From the NCBI GenBank assembly GCA_964405455.1, contig CAYOOA010000061.1, forward strand, positions 1 through 12,394: DNA of 12,394 nt. The letters are read 5' to 3'. The notes beneath the pieces were generated by a model. The model was not told the DNA's origin and did no database searches. It saw nothing but the letters and a program-made list of their open reading frames with translations. How positions within the stretch are numbered: the first letter of the stretch is position 1; the number at the start of each line of letters is the position of its first letter. The position numbers were made by a program, and so were the translations under genes. Source of the stretch: CALESS01 sp964405455. GTDB lineage: Bacteria > Chloroflexota > Anaerolineae > Anaerolineales > Anaerolineaceae. Below are positions 6,473 to 12,394 of the stretch, piece by piece.

Positions 6473-6697
6473 ATGAAAACCATCCCCCAGGCCGGTTGGA
6501 CGGTCCACCGGACATTGCAGAATTATCCCTCTGCAGCCCGTATCTTTATCCAGATGCGCACAGATTGCCTGGGCTGTCCATTGGCTCGTTTTTGCACGCT
6601 ACAAGAGGTGGAATTTGATTTTCGTCTCCCTGCTGGCTCCCTCGTGGAGCAAATCCAGGAAGTAGTTAAACAACTAATTGAAGGGAGTGGTATATGA
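6473..6697 (+). CDS. Small DUF1858-type CxxC redox protein upstream of nirS
   Basis: A 74-residue soluble protein. The sequence WTVHRTLQNYPSAARIF, then DCLGCPLARFCTLQEVEF, fits the DUF1858 domain (also called the hybrid-cluster-protein-associated redox disulfide domain): a helix with xLxxYPxxxxxF, then CxGCP and a TLQE helix. Cys32 and Cys35 form the CxxC pair, with an additional Cys41. The domain is short and cytoplasmic, with no signal sequence. It often accompanies nitrogen-oxide or anaerobic redox genes, so a thiol-redox or NO-related role next to nirS is plausible but unproven. No Shine-Dalgarno sequence precedes the ATG at 6473; a TTG at 6470 is in frame but also unsupported. The absence of an RBS agrees with the predicted near-leaderless start. 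The stop overlaps the nirS ATG (ATGA, 6694-6697), so the two are translationally coupled. Confidence 0.8.
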   Translation: MKTIPQAGWTVHRTLQNYPSAARIFIQMRTDCLGCPLARFCTLQEVEFDFRLPAGSLVEQIQEVVKQLIEGSGI

Positions 6698-8754
6698 AAG
6701 TATTAAAAGTTTTCCTGGTCCTGGTCATTTTGCTGGGTATCATTGTTTTGGGAGCCTCATTATCCCGGTTTATCAAGCCGGCCGGTACCAGTGCGGCAAT
6801 CAACCCTCAACCCGCCGGGTTGTACGATAAGGAACTTGCACTTTCCTCGTTCAATGCTGGCGGCTGCGGCGCCTGCCACGTCATCCCGGGTGTGCCAAAT
6901 GCCGTTGGCACCATCGGGCCGGACTTGACCGTGATTGGGAAAACAGCGGATGAGATCGTTTCAAACCCTGCTTATACCGGCCAGGCCAAAACAGGGTTTG
7001 ATTTTATTCTTGAATCCATCACGCATCCCGATGTTTTTATTTCCACCGATTGCGGCGGAAAGGCCTGCCAGGCTGGCTTGATGCCTGGTACCTTCTCTAA
7101 GACTTTTGATGCCAATGCGCTCCAGGCCATGACTGGCTTTTTATATGATCTGAAAGAGCCGTCCGCAGCCGGTGAGCTCCAACCCACCCCGGAGCCCGGC
7201 ACTATTGCCGCCCCCATCCTGGCTGAGACAGATTTTAATTGGGCCAAGCAGACGTACTTTGAGCGCTGCGCGGGCTGCCACGGCACCCTTCGCAAGGGCG
7301 CCACCGGCCCGGCCTTGACTCCAGATGTCACCCTGGCCAAGGGAACTGTGGCTCTTTCAGCCATCATCTTCAACGGCACCACCCGCGGAATGCCGGACTG
7401 GGGCAAGCAAGGCTTTTTAACCCAGGAACAAACCGAAATCATGGCCAAATTCCTGCAAAACGAGCCGCCCACTCCGCCAGAAATGTCCCTGGAGCAGATG
7501 AAGAAAACCTGGAAATTACTCGTCCCTCCGGATCAGCGCCCCACAAAGCCCGAAACCACCCGCGACTGGCAGAATTACTTCCTGGTCACCCTGCGGGATG
7601 CCGGCCAAATTGCGGTAATTGACGGCGACACTCACGAAATTGTAACCACGCTAAACACAGGTTATGCCGTACACATCACGCGCATGTCCGCCACTGGCCG
7701 CTATGCCTATGTGATTGGCCGGGACGGCAAACTGGTCATGATCGACCTGTGGATGAAGGTCCCGGGTGAAGTGGCCGAAGCCCAGCTTTGTTACGATGCG
7801 CGTTCTGTCGAGGTCAGCAAGTACAATGGCGAAGAAGGTAACTTTGAGGATAAACTGGCCATCGTTGGCTGTTACTGGCCGCCTCATTTTGTCATCCTCG
7901 ATGGGCAAACGCTGGAACCGTTCAAGATCGTCAGCACGCGCAGCTACACCTTTGACACGGAGGAATACCATCCCGAGCCGCGCGTGGCCAGTATTTTATC
8001 CTCCGCCTTTAAGCCGGAATGGATTGTGAATATCAAGGAAACCGGTCTGATCTGGCTGGTCAATTACACTGATCCAAACAACCCTTCGATCAAGATGATC
8101 GAAGCCGCCCGCTTCCTGCACGACGGCGGCCTGGATTCGACCAAGCGTTACTTTATGGTGGCAGCCAACCAGTCCAACAAGGTGGCCGTGGTGGATACCA
8201 AGGAAGGCAAGCTGGTGGCACTCGTGGATACTCCGCAAGTTCCCCATCCCGGCCGCGGAGCCAACTGGATTGACCCGGAGTTCGGCCCAGTCTGGAGCAC
8301 CGCCCACCTCGGCGATGCATCCATCGTTGCCATCGGCACCGACCCGGAGAATCATCCTGATAACGCCTGGAAGGCTGTGCGTACCATCCCGCTGCCCGGT
8401 TCGGGTTCACTATTCATCAAGACGCATCCCAATAGCCAGTGGATCTGGGTGGATATGACCCTCAATTCCGACCCTGTCCTGGCGCGTACCATCTGCGTCA
8501 TCGCCAAGGCAGACCCCTCCAAGGTATACAAATGCTGGGAAGCGGCAAGCTACGGCCGGGCAGTCCACTTTGAGTACAACAAACAAGGCACCCAGGTTTG
8601 GGTCAGCGTCTGGGGTGATGCCTCCAGGCCCGGCGAAACTGGCGAGATCGTGATCTACGATGACGCCACCCTGGAAGAGGTTGCCCGCATCCCAAACCTG
8701 GTGACCCCGACCGGAAAATTCAACGTGTACAATACGGTTTACGATATTTATTAA
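6694..8754 (+). CDS. nirS: Cytochrome cd1 nitrite reductase with extra N-terminal cytochrome c domain
   Basis: A 686-residue nitrite reductase (nitrite to NO), against roughly 540-600 for usual NirS. Residues about 5-23 are a hydrophobic segment without an obvious cleavage site, probably a membrane anchor with the rest outside. About 45-155 is an additional cytochrome c domain: CGACH at 58-62 and probable axial Met130 (GLMPG), with extra Cys120 and Cys125. A proline-rich linker (about 157-175) leads to the normal c domain: CAGCHGTLRKGATGPALTPD from 192, with probable axial Met233 (RGMPDWG). The eight-bladed heme d1 propeller follows from about 290. It keeps the d1-ligand histidine in NTGYAVH (His327) and both catalytic histidines, FLHDGGLD (His476) and PHPGRGANW (His518), corresponding to His182, His327 and His369 of the Pseudomonas aeruginosa enzyme. 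The end LVTPTGKFNVYNT is classic. AAGGGAG at 6681-6687 supports the start, six bases before the ATG. Heme d1 synthesis genes are not in the window. Confidence 0.96.
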   Translation: MKVLKVFLVLVILLGIIVLGASLSRFIKPAGTSAAINPQPAGLYDKELALSSFNAGGCGACHVIPGVPNAVGTIGPDLTVIGKTADEIVSNPAYTGQAKTGFDFILESITHPDVFISTDCGGKACQAGLMPGTFSKTFDANALQAMTGFLYDLKEPSAAGELQPTPEPGTIAAPILAETDFNWAKQTYFERCAGCHGTLRKGATGPALTPDVTLAKGTVALSAIIFNGTTRGMPDWGKQGFLTQEQTEIMAKFLQNEPPTPPEMSLEQMKKTWKLLVPPDQRPTKPETTRDWQNYFLVTLRDAGQIAVIDGDTHEIVTTLNTGYAVHITRMSATGRYAYVIGRDGKLVMIDLWMKVPGEVAEAQLCYDARSVEVSKYNGEEGNFEDKLAIVGCYWPPHFVILDGQTLEPFKIVSTRSYTFDTEEYHPEPRVASILSSAFKPEWIVNIKETGLIWLVNYTDPNNPSIKMIEAARFLHDGGLDSTKRYFMVAANQSNKVAVVDTKEGKLVALVDTPQVPHPGRGANWIDPEFGPVWSTAHLGDASIVAIGTDPENHPDNAWKAVRTIPLPGSGSLFIKTHPNSQWIWVDMTLNSDPVLARTICVIAKADPSKVYKCWEAASYGRAVHFEYNKQGTQVWVSVWGDASRPGETGEIVIYDDATLEEVARIPNLVTPTGKFNVYNTVYDIY

Positions 8755-8772
8755 ATCAGCTCACAATCTTCC

Positions 8773-8806
8773 AAAGCAGGCGGCCAATTAGCCGCCTGCT
8801 TTTTAT
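8773..8806 (+). terminator. Intrinsic terminator after nirS
   Basis: A 12-bp perfect stem, AAAGCAGGCGGC (8773-8784) with GCCGCCTGCTTT (8791-8802), a 6-base loop CAATTA, and a run of five T (8800-8804) followed by ATT. It lies 18 bases after the nirS stop codon and closes the nir unit. Confidence 0.92.
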
Positions 8807-8833
8807 TACATTCAGTCTGTTTTGTTATACAAT
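8805..8833 (+). promoter_or_regulatory. Promoter of the PPK2 gene
   Basis: A -35 box ATTACA (8805-8810, 4 of 6 to TTGACA), a 17-base spacer and a -10 box TACAAT (8828-8833). It begins directly on the T run of the nirS terminator. Transcription would start near 8840, 20 bases before the ATG at 8861. Confidence 0.55.
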
Positions 8834-8860
8834 CAAAGTAATTCGACCCTGGAGGAAATT

Positions 8861-9697
8861 ATGGAACGCTACCTGGTAAATCCAAAGAAGAAGATCAAAT
8901 TAGCTGATTTTGATCCTGAAGATGCGCGGGGTATCGCCGGTGACAAAGAAGAAGCCCGTGCCCGCCTCCTGGTTCTCAATACCAAGCTGGAGGAATTACA
9001 AGAGTTGTTGGCTGCCGAACACAAGCACAGCGTCCTGGTCATCCTGCAGGGCATGGATACCAGCGGCAAGGACGGCGTCATCCGCAGTGTGTTTGACGGG
9101 GTGAACCCGCAAGGCGTGCGGGTGGCCAGCTTCAAAGTCCCCACCCCTATTGAAGCCGACCACGACTATCTCTGGCGCCACCACCTGCAGACCCCCGGCC
9201 TGGGTGAAATTGTCATCCACAACCGCAGCCATTATGAAAATGTGCTGGTTGTGCGGGTTCACTCGCTCGTCCCGGAAAAGGTGTGGAGCAAGCGCTACTT
9301 CCAGATGAATGAATTTGAACACACCCTGGTCAACGAGGGTACAACCATACTCAAATTCTTCCTGCATATCAGCAAGGAGGAGCAGCGCCAGCGTTTATTG
9401 GAACGCCTGGCTGACCCGGCCAAGCACTGGAAATTCTCGCCAGGCGATTTGAAAGAACGCGCCCTGTGGGATCAATACATGCAGGCTTATGAGGATATGC
9501 TCAATAAGACCAGCACCCCCTGGGCACCCTGGTGGATCGTCCCGGCCAATAAGAAATGGGCGCGCGACCTGTTGATCTCCAGCGTCCTGGTGGATACCCT
9601 CAAGGGATTCAAGATCAACCCGGTGAGCGTGCTGGAGAATGCCGAGCAATACCGGCAGGAACTGCTGAACGAGGGCAAAGAAGTAAAACCTGCCTGA
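8861..9697 (+). CDS. ppk2: Polyphosphate kinase 2 (PPK2), class III-like
   Basis: A 278-residue cytoplasmic kinase that transfers phosphate between polyphosphate and nucleotides. The start NPKKKIKLADFDPED is typical of the polyphosphate:nucleotide phosphotransferase branch. Walker A is GMDTSGKDG (64-72). The Walker B and lid region is IVIHNRSHYENVLVVRVH (117-134), where HNRSHYENVLVVRVH is of the FNRSHYEDVLVVRVH kind seen in class III PPK2. From what I recall, class III enzymes phosphorylate both nucleoside mono- and diphosphates and occur in Chloroflexota and Deinococcota, which fits. Length is normal for a single-domain PPK2. The start at 8861 is decided by a strong GGAGGAAA at 8851-8858; a TTG at 8822 is in frame but lies within the promoter. 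It is monocistronic, with its own promoter and terminator. Substrate preference (AMP, ADP or GDP) is not certain from sequence alone. Confidence 0.92.
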   Translation: MERYLVNPKKKIKLADFDPEDARGIAGDKEEARARLLVLNTKLEELQELLAAEHKHSVLVILQGMDTSGKDGVIRSVFDGVNPQGVRVASFKVPTPIEADHDYLWRHHLQTPGLGEIVIHNRSHYENVLVVRVHSLVPEKVWSKRYFQMNEFEHTLVNEGTTILKFFLHISKEEQRQRLLERLADPAKHWKFSPGDLKERALWDQYMQAYEDMLNKTSTPWAPWWIVPANKKWARDLLISSVLVDTLKGFKINPVSVLENAEQYRQELLNEGKEVKPA

Positions 9698-9726
9698 TCA
9701 TCAGGTAAGTCATATCTTAAAACAGC

Positions 9727-9760
9727 ACTGGGCGGATCAACATCCCGCCCAGTTTTATTT
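9727..9760. terminator. Bidirectional intrinsic terminator between ppk2 and xth
   Basis: The arms ACTGGGCGG (9727-9735) and CCGCCCAGT (9745-9753) pair perfectly around a 9-base loop, followed by TTTATTT on the + side. On the minus strand the arms are followed by GCTGTTTTAAG, so it can serve the convergent xth transcript as well. Confidence 0.85.
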
Positions 9761-9764
9761 ACGA

Positions 9765-9781
9765 CCAGGATACTGTCCTGG
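9765..9781 (-). other. Short stem-loop downstream of xth
   Basis: CCAGGA (9765-9770) and TCCTGG (9776-9781) form a 6-bp stem with a 5-base loop, 19 bases after the xth stop codon and just before the shared terminator. No T run follows it on the minus strand, so it is probably a 3'-end hairpin of the xth mRNA rather than a separate terminator. Confidence 0.3.
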
Positions 9782-9799
9782 ATTCCAAAGAGCCTTGGA

Positions 9800-10573
9800 C
9801 TAATCCTTCAAAACCAGTGTCACCGGGCAATGATCCGATCCCATAATATCGGTATGATTGATCACATCCACCACGCGGTCCATTAAGTTGGCGGTCACCA
9901 GGTAGTAATCCAAACGCCAGCCTACGTTGCGGGAGCGCGCCCCACCGATAAAAGTCCACCAGGTGTACTCCACCTTGTCCGGGTAAAGCGCCCGGTATGC
10001 ATCCACAAAGCCGTGCTCCAGGTAGCGGTCGATCCAGGCTCGCTCTTCCGGCAGGAAGCCGGTGTTGTTCTGGTTGGATTTGGGGTTGCGCAGGTCAATT
10101 TCGCGGTGGGAGGTGTTGAAATCACCCGTCAGGATGACTTGCTTGCCCTGTGTATGTAACCGATCGCATTGATCCAGCAGGTAGGCATAAAAATCCAGTT
10201 TAAAGGGGACCCGTTCCAGGGTGCGGCCGCCGTTTGGGAAGTAAATATTGTAAAGGTAGAGATCCCCGAAGCGGTGGACGATGACCCGCCCTTCATCATC
10301 ATATTCTACTTTACCCAAACCGTAGAAGATTTCGTCGGCAGCGATCCTGGACCAGGTTGCCGTCCCGCTGTAACCGGGCCGCTGGGCCGGGTTCCAGGCT
10401 AAGACCGGGTAGGCTTGCTCAATGGCCTGTAAATGCCCATCTTCGACCTGTTCCGGCCGGGACTTGATTTCCTGCAGACAAAGGATGTCTGTATTCAACG
10501 GTTGGATGCTTTCCAGCAAGCCTTTGCCAAGTACCGCCCGCAACCCATTCACATTCCAGGTGGTTATCCGCAT
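9800..10573 (-). CDS. xth: Exodeoxyribonuclease III / AP endonuclease (APE1-ExoA type)
   Basis: A 257-residue DNA repair enzyme that cleaves 5' to abasic sites and has 3'-5' exonuclease and 3'-repair activity. All motifs of the exonuclease-endonuclease-phosphatase fold are present: WNVNGLR (Asn7), LQEIK (metal-binding Glu35), NIYFPNGG (Tyr111), GDFNTSHREIDLRNPKSN (Asp151 and Asn153), RLDY (Asp222) and GSDHCP (Asp247 and catalytic His248). The EIDLRNPKSNQNNTGFLPEE segment is of the APE1/ExoA kind rather than the E. coli ExoIII kind. Length matches the minimal catalytic core. GGGAG precedes the ATG by about 9 bases. It follows the MFS transporter gene by 16 bases on the same strand and is probably cotranscribed with it, although no functional link is evident. 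Confidence 0.95.
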   Translation of the reverse strand: MRITTWNVNGLRAVLGKGLLESIQPLNTDILCLQEIKSRPEQVEDGHLQAIEQAYPVLAWNPAQRPGYSGTATWSRIAADEIFYGLGKVEYDDEGRVIVHRFGDLYLYNIYFPNGGRTLERVPFKLDFYAYLLDQCDRLHTQGKQVILTGDFNTSHREIDLRNPKSNQNNTGFLPEERAWIDRYLEHGFVDAYRALYPDKVEYTWWTFIGGARSRNVGWRLDYYLVTANLMDRVVDVINHTDIMGSDHCPVTLVLKD

Positions 10574-10589
10574 ACAGTTTATCTCCCTC

Positions 10590-11771
10590 TTATTCCATAT
10601 CCAAGGGCCGGACGCCTGGTTCTTCCACTGGCACCGGTGGTTTATTTTTCACGCCGCCGAGGAGTGTAAAGACTAACAATCCAAGGAGGACAAGCCCCCC
10701 GATAATGCCGTACATCTGTGCGGAAGTGAAGCGTTCCAACAAAGCCCCGCCGATGGAATTCCCCAGTGCTGAGCCCAGGTTCATCATCACCCCGCCAAAG
10801 ATGGCCTGGGTGGTGGCCAGCAACCCCGGCGGTGCATTTTCAGCCACATAATTGATTCCTGCCAGCCAGACCGCCGCAAAGGTCAGCCCATGGATGAGTT
10901 GCAGGCTGAAAATAAAGACCGGTTGGGGAAACAACGCCAGCAAGATCAACCGGAGGCCGATGAAGCTCAAGCCAATCACCATCATTCCGCGGGATTTGAA
11001 TTTCCGCATCAACCAGTTGGAAGCCAGCATGACCGGGATTTCTGCCACTGTGGCCAGCGCCAGTGCAAACCCCATCGCGGAACGTTGAATACCGGCATCT
11101 TCCATATAAATCAGGAAGTAGGTGTTGATGACAGCCATGCCTGTCCCGGCAAACAAGGTCATGCCGAGGAAGACCAGCCAAAATTTTGATTTAAGAATGC
11201 TGCCCAGGCCCGTCAAAAATGCTGAGGTCCGTTCCGACCTTGAAAAGGAGAGAAACTGGGCCACAATCAACACCAGGCACATGATCGCCGCATACATCCA
11301 AAACATGACGGGCAATCCGAACTTACCAATAATAATTCCGGCCGGGATGGTTGTCAGGGCAAAGCCGATGGTTCCACCCACCCGCACCCGGCCGTAAAGG
11401 TTCCGCCGCTCTCCCAGCATGGAGATGGTGGCGCTGTCACCCAGGGATTGAATGGGGGCTGAAATGAAAGCATACAACACAACCAGGATCAGCAAGGCAC
11501 CCAGGCCAGCTGCATTGGGAATTAGCAGGGAGACGGTGATGGCACCCACAATGGCGACGGTTAAAACCAGGCGGTGTTTATGGGTAACGTCACTGACCGC
11601 CCCCCAGACCGGCCCACCCAGCATGCTGACCAGCGGCATGATCCCGGTCAGCAGGCCTATCTCCATTCCGCTCCTGCCGATGCTCTGGTAGTACAACGCC
11701 AGGAACGGGTTGAACACCGCGATCCCGGCATAATAGAGCATTTGGAAGAGAAAAGGAAAAGCTAAATTCAT
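10590..11771 (-). CDS. MFS transporter, MFS_1-like (LacY/HcaT-type)
   Basis: A 393-residue inner-membrane protein with about 12 hydrophobic segments in two halves. The N-terminus FLFQMLYYAGIAVFNPFLAL, followed by YYQSIGRSGMEIGLL, resembles the MFS_1_like group that includes the phenylpropionate carrier HcaT and nucleoside or oligosaccharide:H+ symporters. The loop GAVSDVTHKHRL stands at the conserved MFS loop 2-3 position, and GERRNLYGRVRVGGTIGFAL is the segment with the charged loop typical of this group. The C-terminus is a short proline-rich tail (NKPPVPVEEPGVRPLDME). Substrate unknown. No clear Shine-Dalgarno sequence precedes the ATG; the upstream 60 bases are very A+T rich. It is first in a two-gene unit with xth. 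It could equally be an efflux carrier. Confidence 0.85.
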   Translation of the reverse strand: MNLAFPFLFQMLYYAGIAVFNPFLALYYQSIGRSGMEIGLLTGIMPLVSMLGGPVWGAVSDVTHKHRLVLTVAIVGAITVSLLIPNAAGLGALLILVVLYAFISAPIQSLGDSATISMLGERRNLYGRVRVGGTIGFALTTIPAGIIIGKFGLPVMFWMYAAIMCLVLIVAQFLSFSRSERTSAFLTGLGSILKSKFWLVFLGMTLFAGTGMAVINTYFLIYMEDAGIQRSAMGFALALATVAEIPVMLASNWLMRKFKSRGMMVIGLSFIGLRLILLALFPQPVFIFSLQLIHGLTFAAVWLAGINYVAENAPPGLLATTQAIFGGVMMNLGSALGNSIGGALLERFTSAQMYGIIGGLVLLGLLVFTLLGGVKNKPPVPVEEPGVRPLDME

Positions 11772-11870
11772 AAATTCATTATTATTAATAATTGGCTATG
11801 CGAATTATTTCTATTCGTCGGCCTAAGTGTACCACACCCACCTTGGAAGCAGCAAAGTTCCGCTTTTACT
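11772..11870 (-). promoter_or_regulatory. Intergenic region upstream of the MFS gene, probable promoter
   Basis: These 99 bases separate the yifB stop from the MFS start on the same strand. The half next to the MFS gene is strikingly A+T rich (for example AATTATTAATAATAATGAAT on the minus strand) and contains -10-like TAATAAT and TATTAA, with TTCGCA about 14-17 bases upstream as a possible -35. The boxes cannot be fixed with certainty. No terminator hairpin for yifB is visible, so read-through from yifB is possible. Confidence 0.35.
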
Positions 11871-12394
11871 CTATCCCACAATATCCCGCGGACGGTATTG
11901 CAACGCTTCAGCCAGGTGCGCCGGGGAAATGCGTTCATTCATGGCCAGGTCGGCAATGGTGCGGGCCAGTTTCAGCAGGCGGTGATATGCCCGGGCAGTC
12001 AGTTGGAGTTGGTTCATGGCATTCTTCATCAGGGTCCGGCCGGTTTCATCCAGCCCGCAAAACTGGCGAACTTCTGCCGGGCGCATATCGGCGTTGCAGG
12101 CCACATCCGAACCGGTAAAGCGCGCCCGCTGCAGCTCACGCGCTGCTTCCACCCGCGCCCGGATCGCGCTGGAGGGCTCCCCCACCCGTTGATCGCTCAG
12201 TTTTTCGTACTCCACCCGCGGCACCTGGATGTGGATGTCAATCCGGTCCAACAGAGGGCCGGAAATGCGTTTCTGATATTTCATCACCAAGCCCATGGAG
12301 CAGGTGCAGGGATGTGTTGGATCGCCGAAGTAACCGCATGGGCAGGGATTCATCGCCGCCACCAATTGGAAGTTGGCCGGGAAGGTCAGCGAGC
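11871..12394 (-). CDS. YifB/ComM-family Mg-chelatase-like AAA+ ATPase, C-terminal part
   Basis: The frame is open to the right edge: only the last 174 residues are in the window, and the N-terminal LonC-like domain and Walker A lie beyond it. The visible part starts SLTFPANFQLVAAMNPCPCG, the typical YifB sensor region. It continues with the four-cysteine, zinc-finger-like CPCGYFGDPTHPCTCS, then SGPLLDRIDIHIQVPRV with the arginine finger of AAA+ Mg-chelatase proteins, and the C-terminal helical Mg_chelatase_C domain (AYHRLLKLARTIADLAMNE ... ISPAHLAEALQYR). The ComM homologue is a DNA helicase promoting branch migration during natural transformation. Many bacteria without known competence also carry the gene, so a DNA-recombination role is likely but competence should not be assumed. 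The end DIVG is normal for the family, so the gene is intact at its 3' end. Confidence 0.93.
   Translation of the reverse strand, partial: SLTFPANFQLVAAMNPCPCGYFGDPTHPCTCSMGLVMKYQKRISGPLLDRIDIHIQVPRVEYEKLSDQRVGEPSSAIRARVEAARELQRARFTGSDVACNADMRPAEVRQFCGLDETGRTLMKNAMNQLQLTARAYHRLLKLARTIADLAMNERISPAHLAEALQYRPRDIVG

Noticed and set aside
8822..8860. TTG start of PPK2 at 8822
   Set aside because: It lies between the -35 and -10 boxes, has no RBS, and adds 13 non-family residues; ATG 8861 has a strong GGAGG.
11801..11818. Short inverted repeat CGAAT-N7-ATTCG upstream of the MFS gene
   Set aside because: Only five paired bases in an A+T-rich region; this can arise by chance and no regulator is evident.
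1..12394. Mobile elements, CRISPR arrays, phage genes or attachment sites
   Set aside because: No transposase or integrase motifs, no direct repeats with regular spacing, and no duplicated tRNA end were seen; genes are intact apart from the two cut by the window edges.

Overview
The window looks like chromosomal DNA of a Chloroflexota bacterium, most likely of the class Anaerolineae. I infer this from a secreted beta-helix protein ending in FIFLPAVLR (a terminus I recall from many secreted proteins of this phylum), a class III-like PPK2, the mix of families, and moderately high G+C. The assignment is inference. No mobile element, CRISPR array or rRNA is visible, and no gene-free stretch exceeds 300 bases.

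Left part (1-1870): the 3' end of a secreted right-handed beta-helix protein gene (+), a strong stem-loop, and a tRNA-Thr(CGT) gene on the minus strand with its own promoter. Positions 1874-6404 form a tight + strand run: an MshA-like GT4 glycosyltransferase, a GPH-family sugar:cation symporter, a GNAT-fold protein and a Crp/Fnr-type regulator. The last two junctions are 4-base stop/start overlaps, so the regulator is probably translated with the upstream genes.

Centre (6405-8806), the most interesting region: a perfect 20-bp palindrome with TTG-N8-CAA architecture lies about 41.5 bp upstream of the start predicted from a TACAAT -10 box that has no -35 box. This is the geometry of a class II Crp/Fnr-activated promoter. 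It drives a two-gene unit: a 74-residue DUF1858-type CxxC protein and, overlapping it by 4 bases, a cytochrome cd1 nitrite reductase (NirS). This NirS has an uncleaved-looking membrane anchor and an additional N-terminal cytochrome c domain, giving two c hemes plus heme d1. The regulator next door is the obvious candidate for binding the palindrome. Together they suggest a compact, anaerobically or NO-regulated respiratory nitrite reduction module. No heme d1 synthesis genes are in the window. A strong terminator closes the unit.

Right part (8805-12394): a monocistronic PPK2 polyphosphate kinase gene (+) with its own promoter and a terminator shared with the convergent minus-strand pair. That pair is an MFS transporter followed by an exonuclease III-type AP endonuclease. 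The window ends inside a YifB/ComM-like Mg-chelatase family ATPase gene on the minus strand.
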